Shown in pieces: positions 43,326 to 52,870 of a stretch of 64,000 nt of DNA (positions are counted from its first letter, which is position 1; the number at the start of each line of letters is the position of its first letter). The stretch is from NCBI RefSeq assembly GCF_002243515.1, contig NZ_CP022657.1, positions 960,001 to 1,024,000 on the forward strand, written 5' to 3'. Source of the DNA: Tumebacillus algifaecis. GTDB lineage: Bacteria; Bacillota; Bacilli; Tumebacillales; Tumebacillaceae. A model generated the notes under the pieces. That model ran no database searches. It saw only the letters and a list, made by a program, of their open reading frames with translations, and was not told the DNA's origin. The translations under genes and the position numbers were made by a program.

Positions 43326-43360
43326 AACAAGACTTCCAATCGAGAACTGGAAGTCTTGTT
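43326..43360. terminator. bidirectional terminator between converging genes
   Basis: AACAAGACTTCCA (43326-43338) and TGGAAGTCTTGTT (43348-43360) form a 13-bp perfect stem. It serves the crotonase gene and the minus-strand gene ending at 43373. The 130 bases before it hold nothing else recognised. Confidence 0.85.
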
Positions 43361-43372
43361 TGCGTTTCTTCC

Positions 43373-44749
43373 TCACCAGAGGCGCAAGATGCGCTCCGCC
43401 TGCTCGCGCTTCGGGTAGGCGCGAGCGATCGCCGCCGCAGCAGCGGCGAGGTGCGTCCAGCGGTCGGGGTGAGTGGAGAGCTTCGTTTCGCGCCAGAGGC
43501 CCCAGATCATTTTGGTGATATGTAAGGCGCGAAACGGGCCGCCGACTTTGAGGCTTTGGTGCATCAGGGCTTGGGTAAGCTGATCGATGTCAAAGCCTTG
43601 TTGCAGGTAAGCCCCGGTCAACGCCGCCGCTTCAAGACCTGTTGGATCACTAGCGATGGTTGAGAGGATCGCTTCGAGCAGTTCCTCTTCGCTCCTGCTT
43701 GTGACGTCAGACGGGGTCGGCATTGCTAGCCAGTCGTGACGCGTATCTTTAAAGGTGCGAGTGCGGGCGCTCTCTAAGGAGATCAGGAGGGCCGGAAGTT
43801 TCAGTGCTGCGGGGATCGTCACGTCGCGCAGGATGTTGAGCAGGCAATGGATGCCGGTGACGATGTGCTCGTCATATGAGCCGCTTTGGATCAGGATACG
43901 AGAAGAGGCAAGTGCCAGCGCTTCGTATAAGGTCGGCAGGTTGACGCCTTGTGCCAAATGCCTAGCAAACAGACTCGCCTCCGTACCGTGTTCCGCTTCG
44001 ATCAGCTGAGGTACGAGCGTCTCGACCAATTTGCTGCCCACTTCGCCTTCCCATCTCATCTGCTGTTCGGCAAGGTTATGGGTGCTGATTTCCGCTTGTA
44101 CGCGTTCCCAATAGAGGGTGTTTTTCGGCAGGGAGGAAAGATATTGCACAGCTGGACGGAGTAACGATTCTCCGTACTTGGCAAAATCATCGATGGCTAG
44201 CAGGTCGAGAGTCCGCAGGGCGATCAACAGTTTGTGTTCGTTGCGGCCGTATTCTTGGATGCCCATCTGGAGCATAATGTCGCGGACATCGCCGTTCGTC
44301 TGACGATAGAGTCCGACGAAGAGGTTTTCGGACAGGTTTTGATACGTGCCGTCCGCAAACTGTTGGATCAGGTCTTGGCGAGTTTCTTCTGGCGTTGCGC
44401 GTTGGACGCCTGAGACTTGCGGCTGCATGTACGGACCATAGTTGGGGGCTTGAAAGAGATCGAACACGTAGACGGCCGCTTGCAGCATCGCTAATCGCTG
44501 ATGGCGTGCGTCCATCAAGGCGGAAGCGTGAATCATCGGGCCCATGTTCAGCGTCCCATGCCCGATCCACGGACCGTGGTGATCGATCCAGCGTGCAGAG
44601 GCTAGAGCAAACAGGAGGTAGATCTGATGGTCTGTCAAACCATCCGCTTGCAGACTTGTGATCAAACGCCCAGCGTCTTCAGCCGTGCCCGATTCGATTT
44701 TGGCCAAGCCCGCTTCAATTTGTTTTTCATAGCGGACAACTTGATACAT
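43373..44749 (-). CDS. hypothetical all-helical protein, 458 aa
   Basis: A soluble, Ala/Leu-rich helical protein. The most striking part is WIDHHGPWIGHGTLNMGPMI near residue 55, with several His residues that could bind a metal, followed by HASALMDARHQRLAMLQAAV. It vaguely resembles questin-oxidase-like proteins, but this is too weak to name it. ATG 44749 has AAGGAGTG eight bases upstream; an in-phase GTG at 44758 overlaps that site. Single gene under an AT-rich upstream region. Confidence 0.7.
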   Translation of the reverse strand: MYQVVRYEKQIEAGLAKIESGTAEDAGRLITSLQADGLTDHQIYLLFALASARWIDHHGPWIGHGTLNMGPMIHASALMDARHQRLAMLQAAVYVFDLFQAPNYGPYMQPQVSGVQRATPEETRQDLIQQFADGTYQNLSENLFVGLYRQTNGDVRDIMLQMGIQEYGRNEHKLLIALRTLDLLAIDDFAKYGESLLRPAVQYLSSLPKNTLYWERVQAEISTHNLAEQQMRWEGEVGSKLVETLVPQLIEAEHGTEASLFARHLAQGVNLPTLYEALALASSRILIQSGSYDEHIVTGIHCLLNILRDVTIPAALKLPALLISLESARTRTFKDTRHDWLAMPTPSDVTSRSEEELLEAILSTIASDPTGLEAAALTGAYLQQGFDIDQLTQALMHQSLKVGGPFRALHITKMIWGLWRETKLSTHPDRWTHLAAAAAAIARAYPKREQAERILRLW

Positions 44750-44831
44750 GATGATCACTCCTTAATTCGAATTTGTTATCCAAATTATAACATATACTTT
44801 TTATATCCGTATATATAAAAAGTAACAAAAG

Positions 44832-44861
44832 AAAACCAGACGCCAACTTGCGTCTGGTTTT
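44832..44861 (-). terminator. terminator of sigma/anti-sigma operon
   Basis: AAAACCAGACGC (44832-44843) and GCGTCTGGTTTT (44850-44861) form a perfect hairpin with A and T ends, downstream of the minus-strand gene ending at 44868. Confidence 0.85.
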
Positions 44862-44867
44862 GTCTGG

Positions 44868-46352
44868 TTATTGCGTGGAGAAGACGCGTAGCAAAGTCAC
44901 CTGATCCCAGATTTCTTTGGGCAGGTAGTTGATCGTGTAGTTTTCGATCTCGATCGTGGCCGAACCCATGCTGCCCGGTTGACCAAAATGTTTTCTCGCT
45001 TCTTCTTGGTTTCGAAATTCGAACATCAAGCCGCCGCGATCGATGCGCTCGGGGAGCGGGAAGAGTTTGCTTGACTCTTTGTCCGGATAGAAGAAGACTT
45101 TGTTGCCCATGAATTCGGTGGTGTCTTCAAAGTATTGGTAGCGGCCACTGACCTGCACTTTGCCAGAGAAGGCGGCGTAGACCGAGAAGTTCTGTCCGTC
45201 ATCTGTCACTTGCAGCTCCTGCAAGATCATCGTGCCGATCTTGTCCCCCACTTTGGCGGTGGATGCCTCGAAAGCGAGTCCCGCTTCGCGCTGGGCGCTG
45301 CCCGGCTGGTTGTCGGCAGGTGACGGATTGGAGGAGGAGAAGCTTTTCACAAACCAATGCCCACCATTTTTGATCACCGTCACTTTGGCGTTTTCAAGAT
45401 CTTTTTGCGCCTTGTCGTAGGCCAGAGATACGGTGTATTCCAGCACGTCATTCTTCAAGTTGATCGGTTCACCAATTTTCCAGCTTTGCACGATCTTGCC
45501 TCGGGTGTTGAGCAGCGTCCAGTTGGCCGCTTCGTATTCTTGCCTTAGTTTCTCACGGACGCTGTAGTCGAGCGTCGCCCATTGCAACACTGCATTTTGG
45601 TCGTGCAGGCTTTGCGCCCAGTACGTGAGGATCTGCTCCGGTTGATCGGCGAGATAGTGGTTGGAGAACGTTTCGACTTGTAGTTGGCCGTTTTGATCGC
45701 GCAGGAATTGCACGACTGTCGTCTGTGCGCCCATTTGAAACAGATCGCTCGACTTGCCTTCGCGATTGCTGATCTCCAAGTTGACATAGGCGACGATGCG
45801 GTTATCGCCAGGCTGGATGACCGCTTGGATGTTGTTGATCACAATTTTTTTCGTGACGGAAGGTTCCGCTTTTGTTGCGAGGTAGTCTTGGAGAGCGGTG
45901 ACCAAGTTCGTTTTGTCTTTGGTGATCAGCGATCCGACTTCGATCTCGACCTTTTGGCTCGGTGTAGGATCGGGAGTTTTTTCCGGCGTTGGTTGCTGTT
46001 CTTCTTGAAGTTGTGGTTGCTTCGGGCTAGCCGGAGTCGATTCGGTCGGTGGTGTGCTGAGCTGTTGGGTGATCAGGGCACCGGCGGTCAGCAACGCGGC
46101 CAGGCTGGCTGCGATCGAAGTCCAGCGCAGATAGGGCAGACGCTTGTTGTTGCGCACCGCTTTTTCAATTTCATCTCGGCTCGGCTTGAGCGAGCGGGAG
46201 GGTTGCGGCGTTTCGAGCGAGGAAAAGTCACGGACGATTTTATTCATCAGGGCGTGATCTCCTTGGCAGGCCGGGCAAGTGTTGATGTGGGCGGTGTCGT
46301 CCGCCGAGAGCAAAGAGGACCAGATCGCTTTTTGCACATCTTCGCATTTCAC
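44868..46352 (-). CDS. zinc-finger anti-sigma factor with large outer domain
   Basis: A 494-residue protein. The first 40 residues contain HINTCPACQGD, the HxxxCxxC motif of ZAS anti-sigma domains. A membrane segment follows at about residues 78-95, then a Pro/Gln/Thr/Glu-rich linker (to about 130) and a mainly beta outer region of about 350 residues with NTF2-like stretches such as HWFVKSFSSS. It overlaps the sigma gene by four bases, so it should bind that sigma factor and release it on an extracellular signal. Confidence 0.82.
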   Translation of the reverse strand: MKCEDVQKAIWSSLLSADDTAHINTCPACQGDHALMNKIVRDFSSLETPQPSRSLKPSRDEIEKAVRNNKRLPYLRWTSIAASLAALLTAGALITQQLSTPPTESTPASPKQPQLQEEQQPTPEKTPDPTPSQKVEIEVGSLITKDKTNLVTALQDYLATKAEPSVTKKIVINNIQAVIQPGDNRIVAYVNLEISNREGKSSDLFQMGAQTTVVQFLRDQNGQLQVETFSNHYLADQPEQILTYWAQSLHDQNAVLQWATLDYSVREKLRQEYEAANWTLLNTRGKIVQSWKIGEPINLKNDVLEYTVSLAYDKAQKDLENAKVTVIKNGGHWFVKSFSSSNPSPADNQPGSAQREAGLAFEASTAKVGDKIGTMILQELQVTDDGQNFSVYAAFSGKVQVSGRYQYFEDTTEFMGNKVFFYPDKESSKLFPLPERIDRGGLMFEFRNQEEARKHFGQPGSMGSATIEIENYTINYLPKEIWDQVTLLRVFSTQ

Positions 46353-46864
46353 AGCACTTCACCCCCCTGTAAAAATAGACCTCTCAGCCGGTCTTTGATA
46401 CGGAACACTCGCGTTTTGACGTTCGATTCGGACAGGTTCATGATCTCGGCGACCTCGCGGACGGAGAGATCGTTTTGAAAGCGAAGAATCAGGATGTTGC
46501 GGTCGGTCTCAGGTAAGCCTCGTAACGCTTCTTCAAGCATCATGCGGGCATCGGCAGCCGCTTCAAAGGAAGAGACCGGCGTATGTTCAGGCAAAGGTTC
46601 GGTCATGCGAATCTTTTTCTTGCGCAGCGAATCTTTGTATGCATTCATCAATAAGCTGTAGACCCAAGTTTGCAGCGAGGAGTCGCCACGGAATTTGGAA
46701 AGTTTGGTACAAATTTTATAGAGAACGTCCTGGGCAAGATCTTCGGCGTCCTGTTGATGGCGTGTCAGGGAAAAAGAGACTTTGAACACAAACGGTTCAA
46801 GTTCGTCGAGCAGGTCGGACATTGCATCGGCGTCGTACAGTGCTCGTTTGACGATCTCATCCAT
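46349..46864 (-). CDS. ECF-type RNA polymerase sigma factor
   Basis: A 171-residue group 4 sigma factor. Region 2 motifs are VSFSLTRHQQDAEDLAQDVLYK and LQTWVYSLLMNAYKDSLRKKK; region 4 shows LRGLPETDRNILILRFQNDL and the HTH SVREVAEIMNLSESNVKTRV. AAAGGGGGCGG is upstream of the ATG on the minus strand. Second sigma/anti-sigma pair in this window, not closely similar in the anti-sigma part to the one at 22397-24261. Confidence 0.92.
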   Translation of the reverse strand: MDEIVKRALYDADAMSDLLDELEPFVFKVSFSLTRHQQDAEDLAQDVLYKICTKLSKFRGDSSLQTWVYSLLMNAYKDSLRKKKIRMTEPLPEHTPVSSFEAAADARMMLEEALRGLPETDRNILILRFQNDLSVREVAEIMNLSESNVKTRVFRIKDRLRGLFLQGGEVL

Positions 46865-47031
46865 GGGGGCCGCCCCCTTTCTATCAAAAGCAGTTGTTTT
46901 GATCGTAGCATATCATCTGACGCAGTGGGGAAGGGAGGGGTTACAAGCCTGATCAATTTTTGACAAAAAGTTGGTGGGAGAGGGTCTGTGGTATACTAGA
47001 GCTGATACAGAGAGAGCGGAGGAGATTCATT

Positions 47032-47919
47032 GTGAAGAACTCAGACTTTTTGATCGTCGATGGTAGCTCGATGCTGGTGCGGGCTTATTTTGCTTCGGCG
47101 TTTTCGGGACGCATCATGCGTTCGAAGCGCGGGGTATATACAAATGGTGTGTTTGGCTTTTTGAACATGATGTTGAGCGCGGTGGAGAAGATGGAGCCGA
47201 CTCATCTGTTCGTGGCGTGGGATGTGTCGCGCGATACGTTTCGCCGTGAACTGTACCCGGCGTACAAAGGCACGCGCGGGGAACTGCCCGATGAGTTGCA
47301 CCCACAGTTTGACACGATGAAGGAAGTGCTGGCCGCCATCGGCGTGCCGCAACATTTTGATGAGCGCTATGAGGCGGATGATATTATCGGCACGCTGGCC
47401 CATCAAGCGGCTGATGACGGGCATAAGGTGTTGGTGCTGACCGGGGATCGCGACGCGATGCAGTTGGTGCGCGATGGTGTGACGGTGGCGATCATGAAGA
47501 AGGGCATTACGGAGATGGAGATGTACACGCCCGCTTCCTTGCTGGAGTCGTGGGGGTTGACCGCCTCGCAGATCGTGGATCTGAAAGGGCTGATGGGCGA
47601 CACGAGCGACAACATTCCAGGCGTGCCGGGGATCGGTGAGAAGACCGCGAAGAAGTTGCTGCTCGAATATGGCACGGTGGAGAATTTGATTGAGAACCGT
47701 CATCTGCTGAAAGGCAAGATGAAGGAAAAGATTGAAATGCATCAGGAGATCGCGCTGCTCAGCAAGCAACTGGCGACGATCGTGACCGAGGTGCCGCTTG
47801 TGCACACGCTGGATGAATGCAAGCTGTCGTTCCAGATGGATTCGGCCAAGGAGAAGCTGGCCGAGTTGGACCTGAACCGCTTTGTCACGCATTTGGAGCG
47901 CTTGGTACAGGTTGGCTGA
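47032..47919 (+). CDS. 5'-3' exonuclease (FEN family, YpcP-like)
   Basis: A 295-residue flap-type exonuclease without a polymerase domain. Metal-binding and helix-hairpin-helix parts are visible: LIVDGSSMLVRAYFAS, HLFVAWDVSRDTFRRELYP, YKGTR, EADDIIGTLAHQA, VLTGDRDAMQLV and the DNA-binding LKGLMGDTSDNIPGVPGIGE. It removes RNA primers or flaps during replication and repair. GTG 47032 has GGAGGAG upstream; an open frame extends to 46960. Confidence 0.92.
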   Translation: MKNSDFLIVDGSSMLVRAYFASAFSGRIMRSKRGVYTNGVFGFLNMMLSAVEKMEPTHLFVAWDVSRDTFRRELYPAYKGTRGELPDELHPQFDTMKEVLAAIGVPQHFDERYEADDIIGTLAHQAADDGHKVLVLTGDRDAMQLVRDGVTVAIMKKGITEMEMYTPASLLESWGLTASQIVDLKGLMGDTSDNIPGVPGIGEKTAKKLLLEYGTVENLIENRHLLKGKMKEKIEMHQEIALLSKQLATIVTEVPLVHTLDECKLSFQMDSAKEKLAELDLNRFVTHLERLVQVG

Positions 47920-47990
47920 GTAAGATAGAGGCAAGCACCGCGGACGGAAAATTGGGTCCGTTGTGGATGAATTGTGCAAATGCTACGGGT

Positions 47991-48023
47991 AGACCATCAA
48001 GGAAGTTGCTTGGTGGTCTTTTC
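47991..48023 (+). terminator. Rho-independent terminator
   Basis: AGACCATCAAG (47991-48001) pairs with CTTGGTGGTCT (48009-48019), one wobble, followed by TTT. Separates the exonuclease gene from the next gene cluster. Confidence 0.75.
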
Positions 48024-48070
48024 TATAGGTGTTGAGAAATGGTAAGGTGGAAGGTAGAGGTGATGAACGG

Positions 48071-48904
48071 ATGAGCGGAGAGGTTGCGAATTTGACGTTG
48101 GGCAAGGTGGCAGTCGCCGCACTGCAGATCTTATCAGAAGCTGTGGAGCAGCAGAGTTCGCGCAGGGAAGAGTTCGATTGGCCGCACGGAGCAGAGGAAC
48201 GGCTGGCAGGACAGGTCCTTTCGTGGATGGAGCAGTTTGTTGGTGGATCGCTTGGCGAGCGGCGCAAGGAGTTGGGTCTGCAAATGCGGGCAGAACTGAT
48301 GGCGTTGCTCGGCGAGATCGAACCGCAACTGGCGATGGCTCTGCTTTGCAGTTTGCCAGGCGCTGAGCGGCGTGGTTATACGTGGTCACGACTGGCTGTC
48401 AATCTTGGCGTCTCCGATGCGCAGATCGCAACATGGGAAGCAGAAGCACAGGCGCAACTGGGTGAACGAGTGACAGAACGGACGCCGTTCTTAGCCTATT
48501 TGAAGGGTCAGGCCACAGCTGTTGGCGGGCCTGCTTCTGAGCACATCGAGCAGCAGGCTTTGCGCGTTGAGCGGTTGGAGCAGGAGGAAGTCAGCTTTTC
48601 GCCTAAACGTTCTGCTGAGGAGCGCTTTTCACAGGAACAGGTGGGAAAAATGGATGCCGTAGCGCATGCAGACTCGCTTGAGGACCTCGTGGAGATGGCG
48701 CGGTCGGAGGCTTCTTTTGATCTGCGTCGCTATGTCGGGGCTGACATCGAACTGCGGATTCGGCAGGCGTTCCATCGTGTGGGCGTGGAGGAGTTGGAGC
48801 AGGTCGCGGCGCTTTTTGCAACGGAAGACCGTCTGGCCGTGACGTTGATTGGCGCGCGGTTGCAATTGGAACTTGGCGGTGAGGAGGGACGGGTGCATGG
48901 TTGA
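48071..48904 (+). CDS. hypothetical protein upstream of recQ
   Basis: A 277-residue, Glu/Ala/Leu-rich helical protein. A stretch near residue 105, GYTWSRLAVNLGVSDAQIATW, looks like a helix-turn-helix or sigma region 4-like fold; the rest is acidic coiled-coil. GAGGTGAT lies nine bases before ATG 48071. It overlaps recQ by eight bases, so it is the first gene of the operon and may help the helicase. Similar small helix-rich genes before recQ occur in Bacillus (the YpbB position), but I see no clear match. Confidence 0.65.
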   Translation: MSGEVANLTLGKVAVAALQILSEAVEQQSSRREEFDWPHGAEERLAGQVLSWMEQFVGGSLGERRKELGLQMRAELMALLGEIEPQLAMALLCSLPGAERRGYTWSRLAVNLGVSDAQIATWEAEAQAQLGERVTERTPFLAYLKGQATAVGGPASEHIEQQALRVERLEQEEVSFSPKRSAEERFSQEQVGKMDAVAHADSLEDLVEMARSEASFDLRRYVGADIELRIRQAFHRVGVEELEQVAALFATEDRLAVTLIGARLQLELGGEEGRVHG

Positions 48905-50813
48905 TTTGCAGGAACAGTTGCAACGGCTGTTTGGCTTTGCGGATTTTCGCGGGGCGCAGCGCGAGATCATCGAGTCGCTGATCGACGGTGCAGATGTGCT
49001 CGGCATCATGACGACCGGGGCTGGCAAATCGCTGTGCTATCAGTTGCCAGCGATGATTTTTCCGGGCGTGACGCTGGTCATCTCGCCGTTGATTGCGCTG
49101 ATGCAGGATCAGGTCGATCAGTTGCATCGACGGGGGCTGCTGGAAGCGACATACATCAACTCGGCGCTACCGCCATCGGAAGTTCGCAATCGAATGGAAG
49201 GCATGCGCCTCGGCGGGTACAAAATCGTCTATGTCGCGCCGGAACGTTTGAAGAGTCAGGAGTTTTTGCGATTGCTGTCCGACATTCCAATTTCGCTGTT
49301 GGTGGTTGACGAAGCCCACTGCATTTCGGAGTGGGGGCATGATTTTCGTACCGACTATCTGCAGATCGGCGCGGTTCGAGAAAAACTTGGGAATGTGCCG
49401 GTGTTGGCGCTGACCGCCACTGCAACGCGCGAGGTGCAAGAAGACATCCTGATCCACTTGCGGATGCGCGATTGTCAGCAGTTTGTGACCGGCTTTGACC
49501 GTCCGAACATCACGTTTGTCTTTCGCCGCGAAGAAACGCGGGAGGACAAGTATCGGGAAGCGTTAGCGTTTTTGCGAAAACAGCGCGGGGCGGGGATCAT
49601 TTACAGCTCATCGCGCAATGAGTGCGAAGAGGTGGCGCGCTTTTTGCAACGAGCATTGCCGGACGACCCGATCGCTTTTTATCATGCCGGGCTGTATCCA
49701 GAAGAACGTAAGCAGGTGCAGGACGGGTTCATGCAAGGGCGGATTCGGATCGTGGTGGCGACTAATGCGTTTGGCATGGGGATCGACAAGCCCGATATCA
49801 GGTTTGTGTTGCATTTGCATGTGCCGTCTTCGGTGGAAGGCTTTTACCAAGAAGCAGGTCGAGCAGGGCGGGATGGCCAGCCGTCTTTGTGCATGACGAT
49901 CTATAATGAGCAGGATCGGGCGATTCACCATTTCTTTATGAAGCGAGAGTTTCCGACCGAGCGCGAATTTGATACAGCCTGTGAGATGTTCAATTCTGGA
50001 ATTGGTGAGGACGGGCTGTTTCGCGGGTCGTGGCGGGAGATGATTCGTTGGAACGGGCTGGATGATGATAAGCTGTCACAGCTCGTGTATCATTGGGAGA
50101 ACATCGCGGGGCTTGAGATGATCGATTTTACCGGGGATCAGGTGATCGCCCGCGTCGATTTGGAGCGGATTCGCAGCAGGCGTTTGGACGTACTGCATTC
50201 GATTGAGCGTTTGAAACTGCGGCGGCATGGGAAGTTGAACCGCATGATCGAACTGTTGCGGACACCACTGTGTCATCGCGAAGGAATCTTGAATTATTTT
50301 GGTGAGCATTTGCGGGGGAGGCCGCGCAGTTGCTGCGATGTCTGCAACCCGGAGTTAAAATGGAATCCGACCTTGATCGATGCGACGCTTGCGGCGATGG
50401 ATTGGCAACGGATCTTGGATGATCTGTTGCCTGAAGAGATGCTCGATCCACGCTTGGCTGGAAAGGTGTCCTTATCGATGACCGAGGGTGAAGAGGCGTA
50501 TCGGGTCGGTCAGCAGAAAAATTTGGACGAGTTGCCGAGGCTCTATGAGCTCTTGCAAGCGCCGTCGGTGACGACCCGCAGGATGGCGTGCTCAGCGATT
50601 GGGAAAATCGGTGCCCCGCAGGCGACACCGTATCTGTTGCCGATGTTGCAGGATGGCAATCCGCAGGTCAGGCAGTATGCATTAAAGGCACTGGAAAAGA
50701 TCGGGGATCGCAGGTGTGTCCCGGCTGTGATTGCGCTTTTGCGGCGTGAGGAGAAAGAATATAACATCAGACAGGCTCGGCAGATGCTGGCAGCTTGGGA
50801 AGAGGGGTTTTAG
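48897..50813 (+). CDS. recQ: RecQ-type ATP-dependent DNA helicase with HEAT repeats
   Basis: A 638-residue superfamily 2 helicase, 3'-5', acting in repair and recombination. Motif I TTGAGKSLCYQLP, motif II VVDEAHCISEWGHDFR, motif III ALTATATREVQ, motif V-VI ATNAFGMGIDKPDIRFVLH and QEAGRAGRDGQPS. A zinc-binding region contains CHREGILNYF and CCDVC. Instead of an HRDC domain, the last 110 residues form HEAT-like helical repeats (SVTTRRMACSAIGKIGAPQA, GNPQVRQYALKALEKIGDRR). ATG 48897 with GAGGAGGGA is used; an upstream frame lies inside the previous gene. Confidence 0.92.
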   Translation: MVDLQEQLQRLFGFADFRGAQREIIESLIDGADVLGIMTTGAGKSLCYQLPAMIFPGVTLVISPLIALMQDQVDQLHRRGLLEATYINSALPPSEVRNRMEGMRLGGYKIVYVAPERLKSQEFLRLLSDIPISLLVVDEAHCISEWGHDFRTDYLQIGAVREKLGNVPVLALTATATREVQEDILIHLRMRDCQQFVTGFDRPNITFVFRREETREDKYREALAFLRKQRGAGIIYSSSRNECEEVARFLQRALPDDPIAFYHAGLYPEERKQVQDGFMQGRIRIVVATNAFGMGIDKPDIRFVLHLHVPSSVEGFYQEAGRAGRDGQPSLCMTIYNEQDRAIHHFFMKREFPTEREFDTACEMFNSGIGEDGLFRGSWREMIRWNGLDDDKLSQLVYHWENIAGLEMIDFTGDQVIARVDLERIRSRRLDVLHSIERLKLRRHGKLNRMIELLRTPLCHREGILNYFGEHLRGRPRSCCDVCNPELKWNPTLIDATLAAMDWQRILDDLLPEEMLDPRLAGKVSLSMTEGEEAYRVGQQKNLDELPRLYELLQAPSVTTRRMACSAIGKIGAPQATPYLLPMLQDGNPQVRQYALKALEKIGDRRCVPAVIALLRREEKEYNIRQARQMLAAWEEGF

Positions 50814-50814
50814 C

Positions 50815-51171
50815 GTGGGTAAGTATACGGATCAAGTGACGACAGTGGCTGAGATGAAGACGTTGGTGCAGAAGTTTATGGAAGCGCGCAAGTGGGAGCA
50901 GGGTCATACGCCGAAAAATTTGGCGATGTCGATCGCCATTGAGGCGGCCGAGTTGATGGAGCATTTTCAATGGGGCGACCGCGAAGATTTTACCGCTGAG
51001 AAGCTGGGGCCGGAAAAGATCGACGAGATTCGGCTGGAAGCGGCCGATGTGATGATCTATATGCTGAGCTTTTGCAGATCGCTAGGGATTGATCTGGCCG
51101 AGGCGGTTCAAGATAAAATGGAGAAAAATGAGATTCGGTTCCCAGCCGATGTGGAGCGCAAAGCGGATTAG
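50815..51171 (+). CDS. MazG-like nucleotide pyrophosphohydrolase
   Basis: A 118-residue all-alpha NTP pyrophosphatase of the MazG/dCTPase group. The metal-binding helices are SIAIEAAELMEHFQW with the ExxE pattern and IRLEAADVMIYMLSF with ExxD. Cleans up non-canonical or excess nucleotides by releasing pyrophosphate. GTG 50815 starts one base after the recQ stop, so translation is coupled; GAGGGG lies before it. Exact nucleotide unknown. Confidence 0.87.
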   Translation: MGKYTDQVTTVAEMKTLVQKFMEARKWEQGHTPKNLAMSIAIEAAELMEHFQWGDREDFTAEKLGPEKIDEIRLEAADVMIYMLSFCRSLGIDLAEAVQDKMEKNEIRFPADVERKAD

Positions 51172-51190
51172 TTGTGGAGGAGGTTAGGCT

Positions 51191-52711
51191 GTGAGCAAAG
51201 GGCAAACGGTTCAAGGCAGCAAGGGCAAGAGCGAACGGAATCAGCAGGATGGACGTAGGAAGCAGGGCACGAGTGCGGGCGGTGCGTCGTCGGGCGGCGG
51301 GAAGCGCGGTGGAGTACAGGCGCGGGACGATCGCGCGGGGTCGAACATCAAACTGCGTGTGGGGCAGGTCGTTGAGATTGACGTGAAGCGCATGGGGATC
51401 AATGGCGAAGGTATCGGCTATGCGGAGCGCCAAGTGATCTTTGTGCCCGGCGTGCTGCCAGGGGAACAGGTCGTGGCAGAAGTGGTGAAGGTTGAGCAAC
51501 GACATGCGATCGGCAAGTTGGTGCGGGTGAAGCAGAAGAGCAAGGATCGTGTGGAGCCGCCCTGTGCGGTTTATGACCAGTGTGGCGGCTGTACGTTGCA
51601 ACATTTGAGCTACGACGCGCAATTGGAAATGAAGCGCGAGTTGGTGCGCGAGAGTTTGTCCCGATATGCTGGGCTGAAAAAACCGCCTGTCGAGCCGACT
51701 GTGGGCATGCAAAACCCGTGGAGCTATCGGAATAAAGCGCAACTGCCGATCGTCGAGCACAAAGGCGATGTGGTGGTCGGGCTGTTTCAGGCAGGCTCCC
51801 ACCAGATCGTCGATGTGAGCGGATGTGCGGTGCAGCATCCGATGACCAATCGAATCGTGCAGGAAGTCAGAGATATCGCGAAAGAGTTGGGCATTTCGCT
51901 GTATCAGGAAAAAGTACATAAAGGCGAACTGCGCACCGTGGTAGCGCGTGTTGGATTTGAAACGGGACAATGTCAGTTGACGCTGGTGACACGAACAAGA
52001 GAATTGTCGCAGAAAAAAGAGTTGGTGAAACGAATTGTCGAGCGAGTGCCGGAGATCACGTCGATCATGCAAAATGTCAATCCGGCCAAGACGTCGCTGA
52101 TTTTTGGGGAGGAGACCCTTCCATTGTGGGGGACGGAGGATCTCTTGGAGCGCTTAGGCGAGGTCCAGTTCTCGCTGTCGCCGCGAGCCTTTTTCCAATT
52201 GAATCCGGAGCAGACACCGAAGTTGTATGACCTCGTAGCCGAGGCGGCCGCACTGACTGGGAACGAAGTCGTGGTCGATGCCTACTGTGGTGTCGGCACC
52301 ATCGGCCTCTGGCTAGCTCCAAAGGCCAAAGAAGTCCACGGGATGGACATCGTGCCAGAAGCGATCGCCGATGCGAAGCGGAACGCCAAGATGTCCGGTG
52401 TGGATAACGCCCGATTTGTGGTAGGAGCAGCGGAGAAGATTTTGGTCGAGTGGATGCAAAAAGGCCTGCGCCCCGATGTGGTCGTGGTCGATCCACCGCG
52501 AACAGGCCTGCATCAGGACTTGATCGAGGCCTTGTTGAAAACTGCGCCCAAGCGGATCGTCTACGTTTCCTGCAATCCATCCACATTGGGGAAAGATTGT
52601 GGGCAACTGTTGAAGAAATATGAGGTAAAGAAAGTGACCCCTGTGGATATGTTCCCGCAGACGGCGCATGTGGAGAGTGTCACACTACTCGTGCGAAAAG
52701 TTACTTCCTAG
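51191..52711 (+). CDS. 23S rRNA (uracil-5)-methyltransferase, RlmCD/RlmD-like
   Basis: A 506-residue SAM-dependent RNA m5U methyltransferase. Residues 1-52 are a basic, low-complexity Gly/Ser/Lys tail not usual for the family. Then a TRAM domain (VGQVVEIDVKRMGINGEGIG), iron-sulfur Cys residues CAVYDQCGGC, SAM motif VVDAYCGVGTIGLWLAP, PDVVVVDPPRTGLH and catalytic Cys in IVYVSCNPSTLGKD. GTG 51191 with GGAGGAGG upstream. Last gene of the recQ cluster; its 3' end is duplicated downstream. Confidence 0.88.
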   Translation: MSKGQTVQGSKGKSERNQQDGRRKQGTSAGGASSGGGKRGGVQARDDRAGSNIKLRVGQVVEIDVKRMGINGEGIGYAERQVIFVPGVLPGEQVVAEVVKVEQRHAIGKLVRVKQKSKDRVEPPCAVYDQCGGCTLQHLSYDAQLEMKRELVRESLSRYAGLKKPPVEPTVGMQNPWSYRNKAQLPIVEHKGDVVVGLFQAGSHQIVDVSGCAVQHPMTNRIVQEVRDIAKELGISLYQEKVHKGELRTVVARVGFETGQCQLTLVTRTRELSQKKELVKRIVERVPEITSIMQNVNPAKTSLIFGEETLPLWGTEDLLERLGEVQFSLSPRAFFQLNPEQTPKLYDLVAEAAALTGNEVVVDAYCGVGTIGLWLAPKAKEVHGMDIVPEAIADAKRNAKMSGVDNARFVVGAAEKILVEWMQKGLRPDVVVVDPPRTGLHQDLIEALLKTAPKRIVYVSCNPSTLGKDCGQLLKKYEVKKVTPVDMFPQTAHVESVTLLVRKVTS

Positions 52712-52726
52712 ATGTAGTCTTATAGG

Positions 52727-52757
52727 AAAAGCGCCTACAAGAAAAGGCGCTTTTTTA
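52727..52757 (+). terminator. Rho-independent terminator of rlmCD-like gene
   Basis: AAAAGCGCCT-ACAAGAA-AGGCGCTTTT followed by TT. Confidence 0.9.
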
Positions 52758-52870
52758 TCTACAATCATATCGATGAAACGAGTGCTTCAGCCTCGATGTA
52801 AAATCATAAGCGACATAAGTATCCTCAATGCACACCTTACTATATAATCCGTATTTAATTTTGCTAGAAA

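Noticed and set aside
46950-47000. TTGACA at about 46962 with TATACT as promoter of the exonuclease gene
   Set aside because: The spacing is about 26 bases, too long for a sigma-A promoter.
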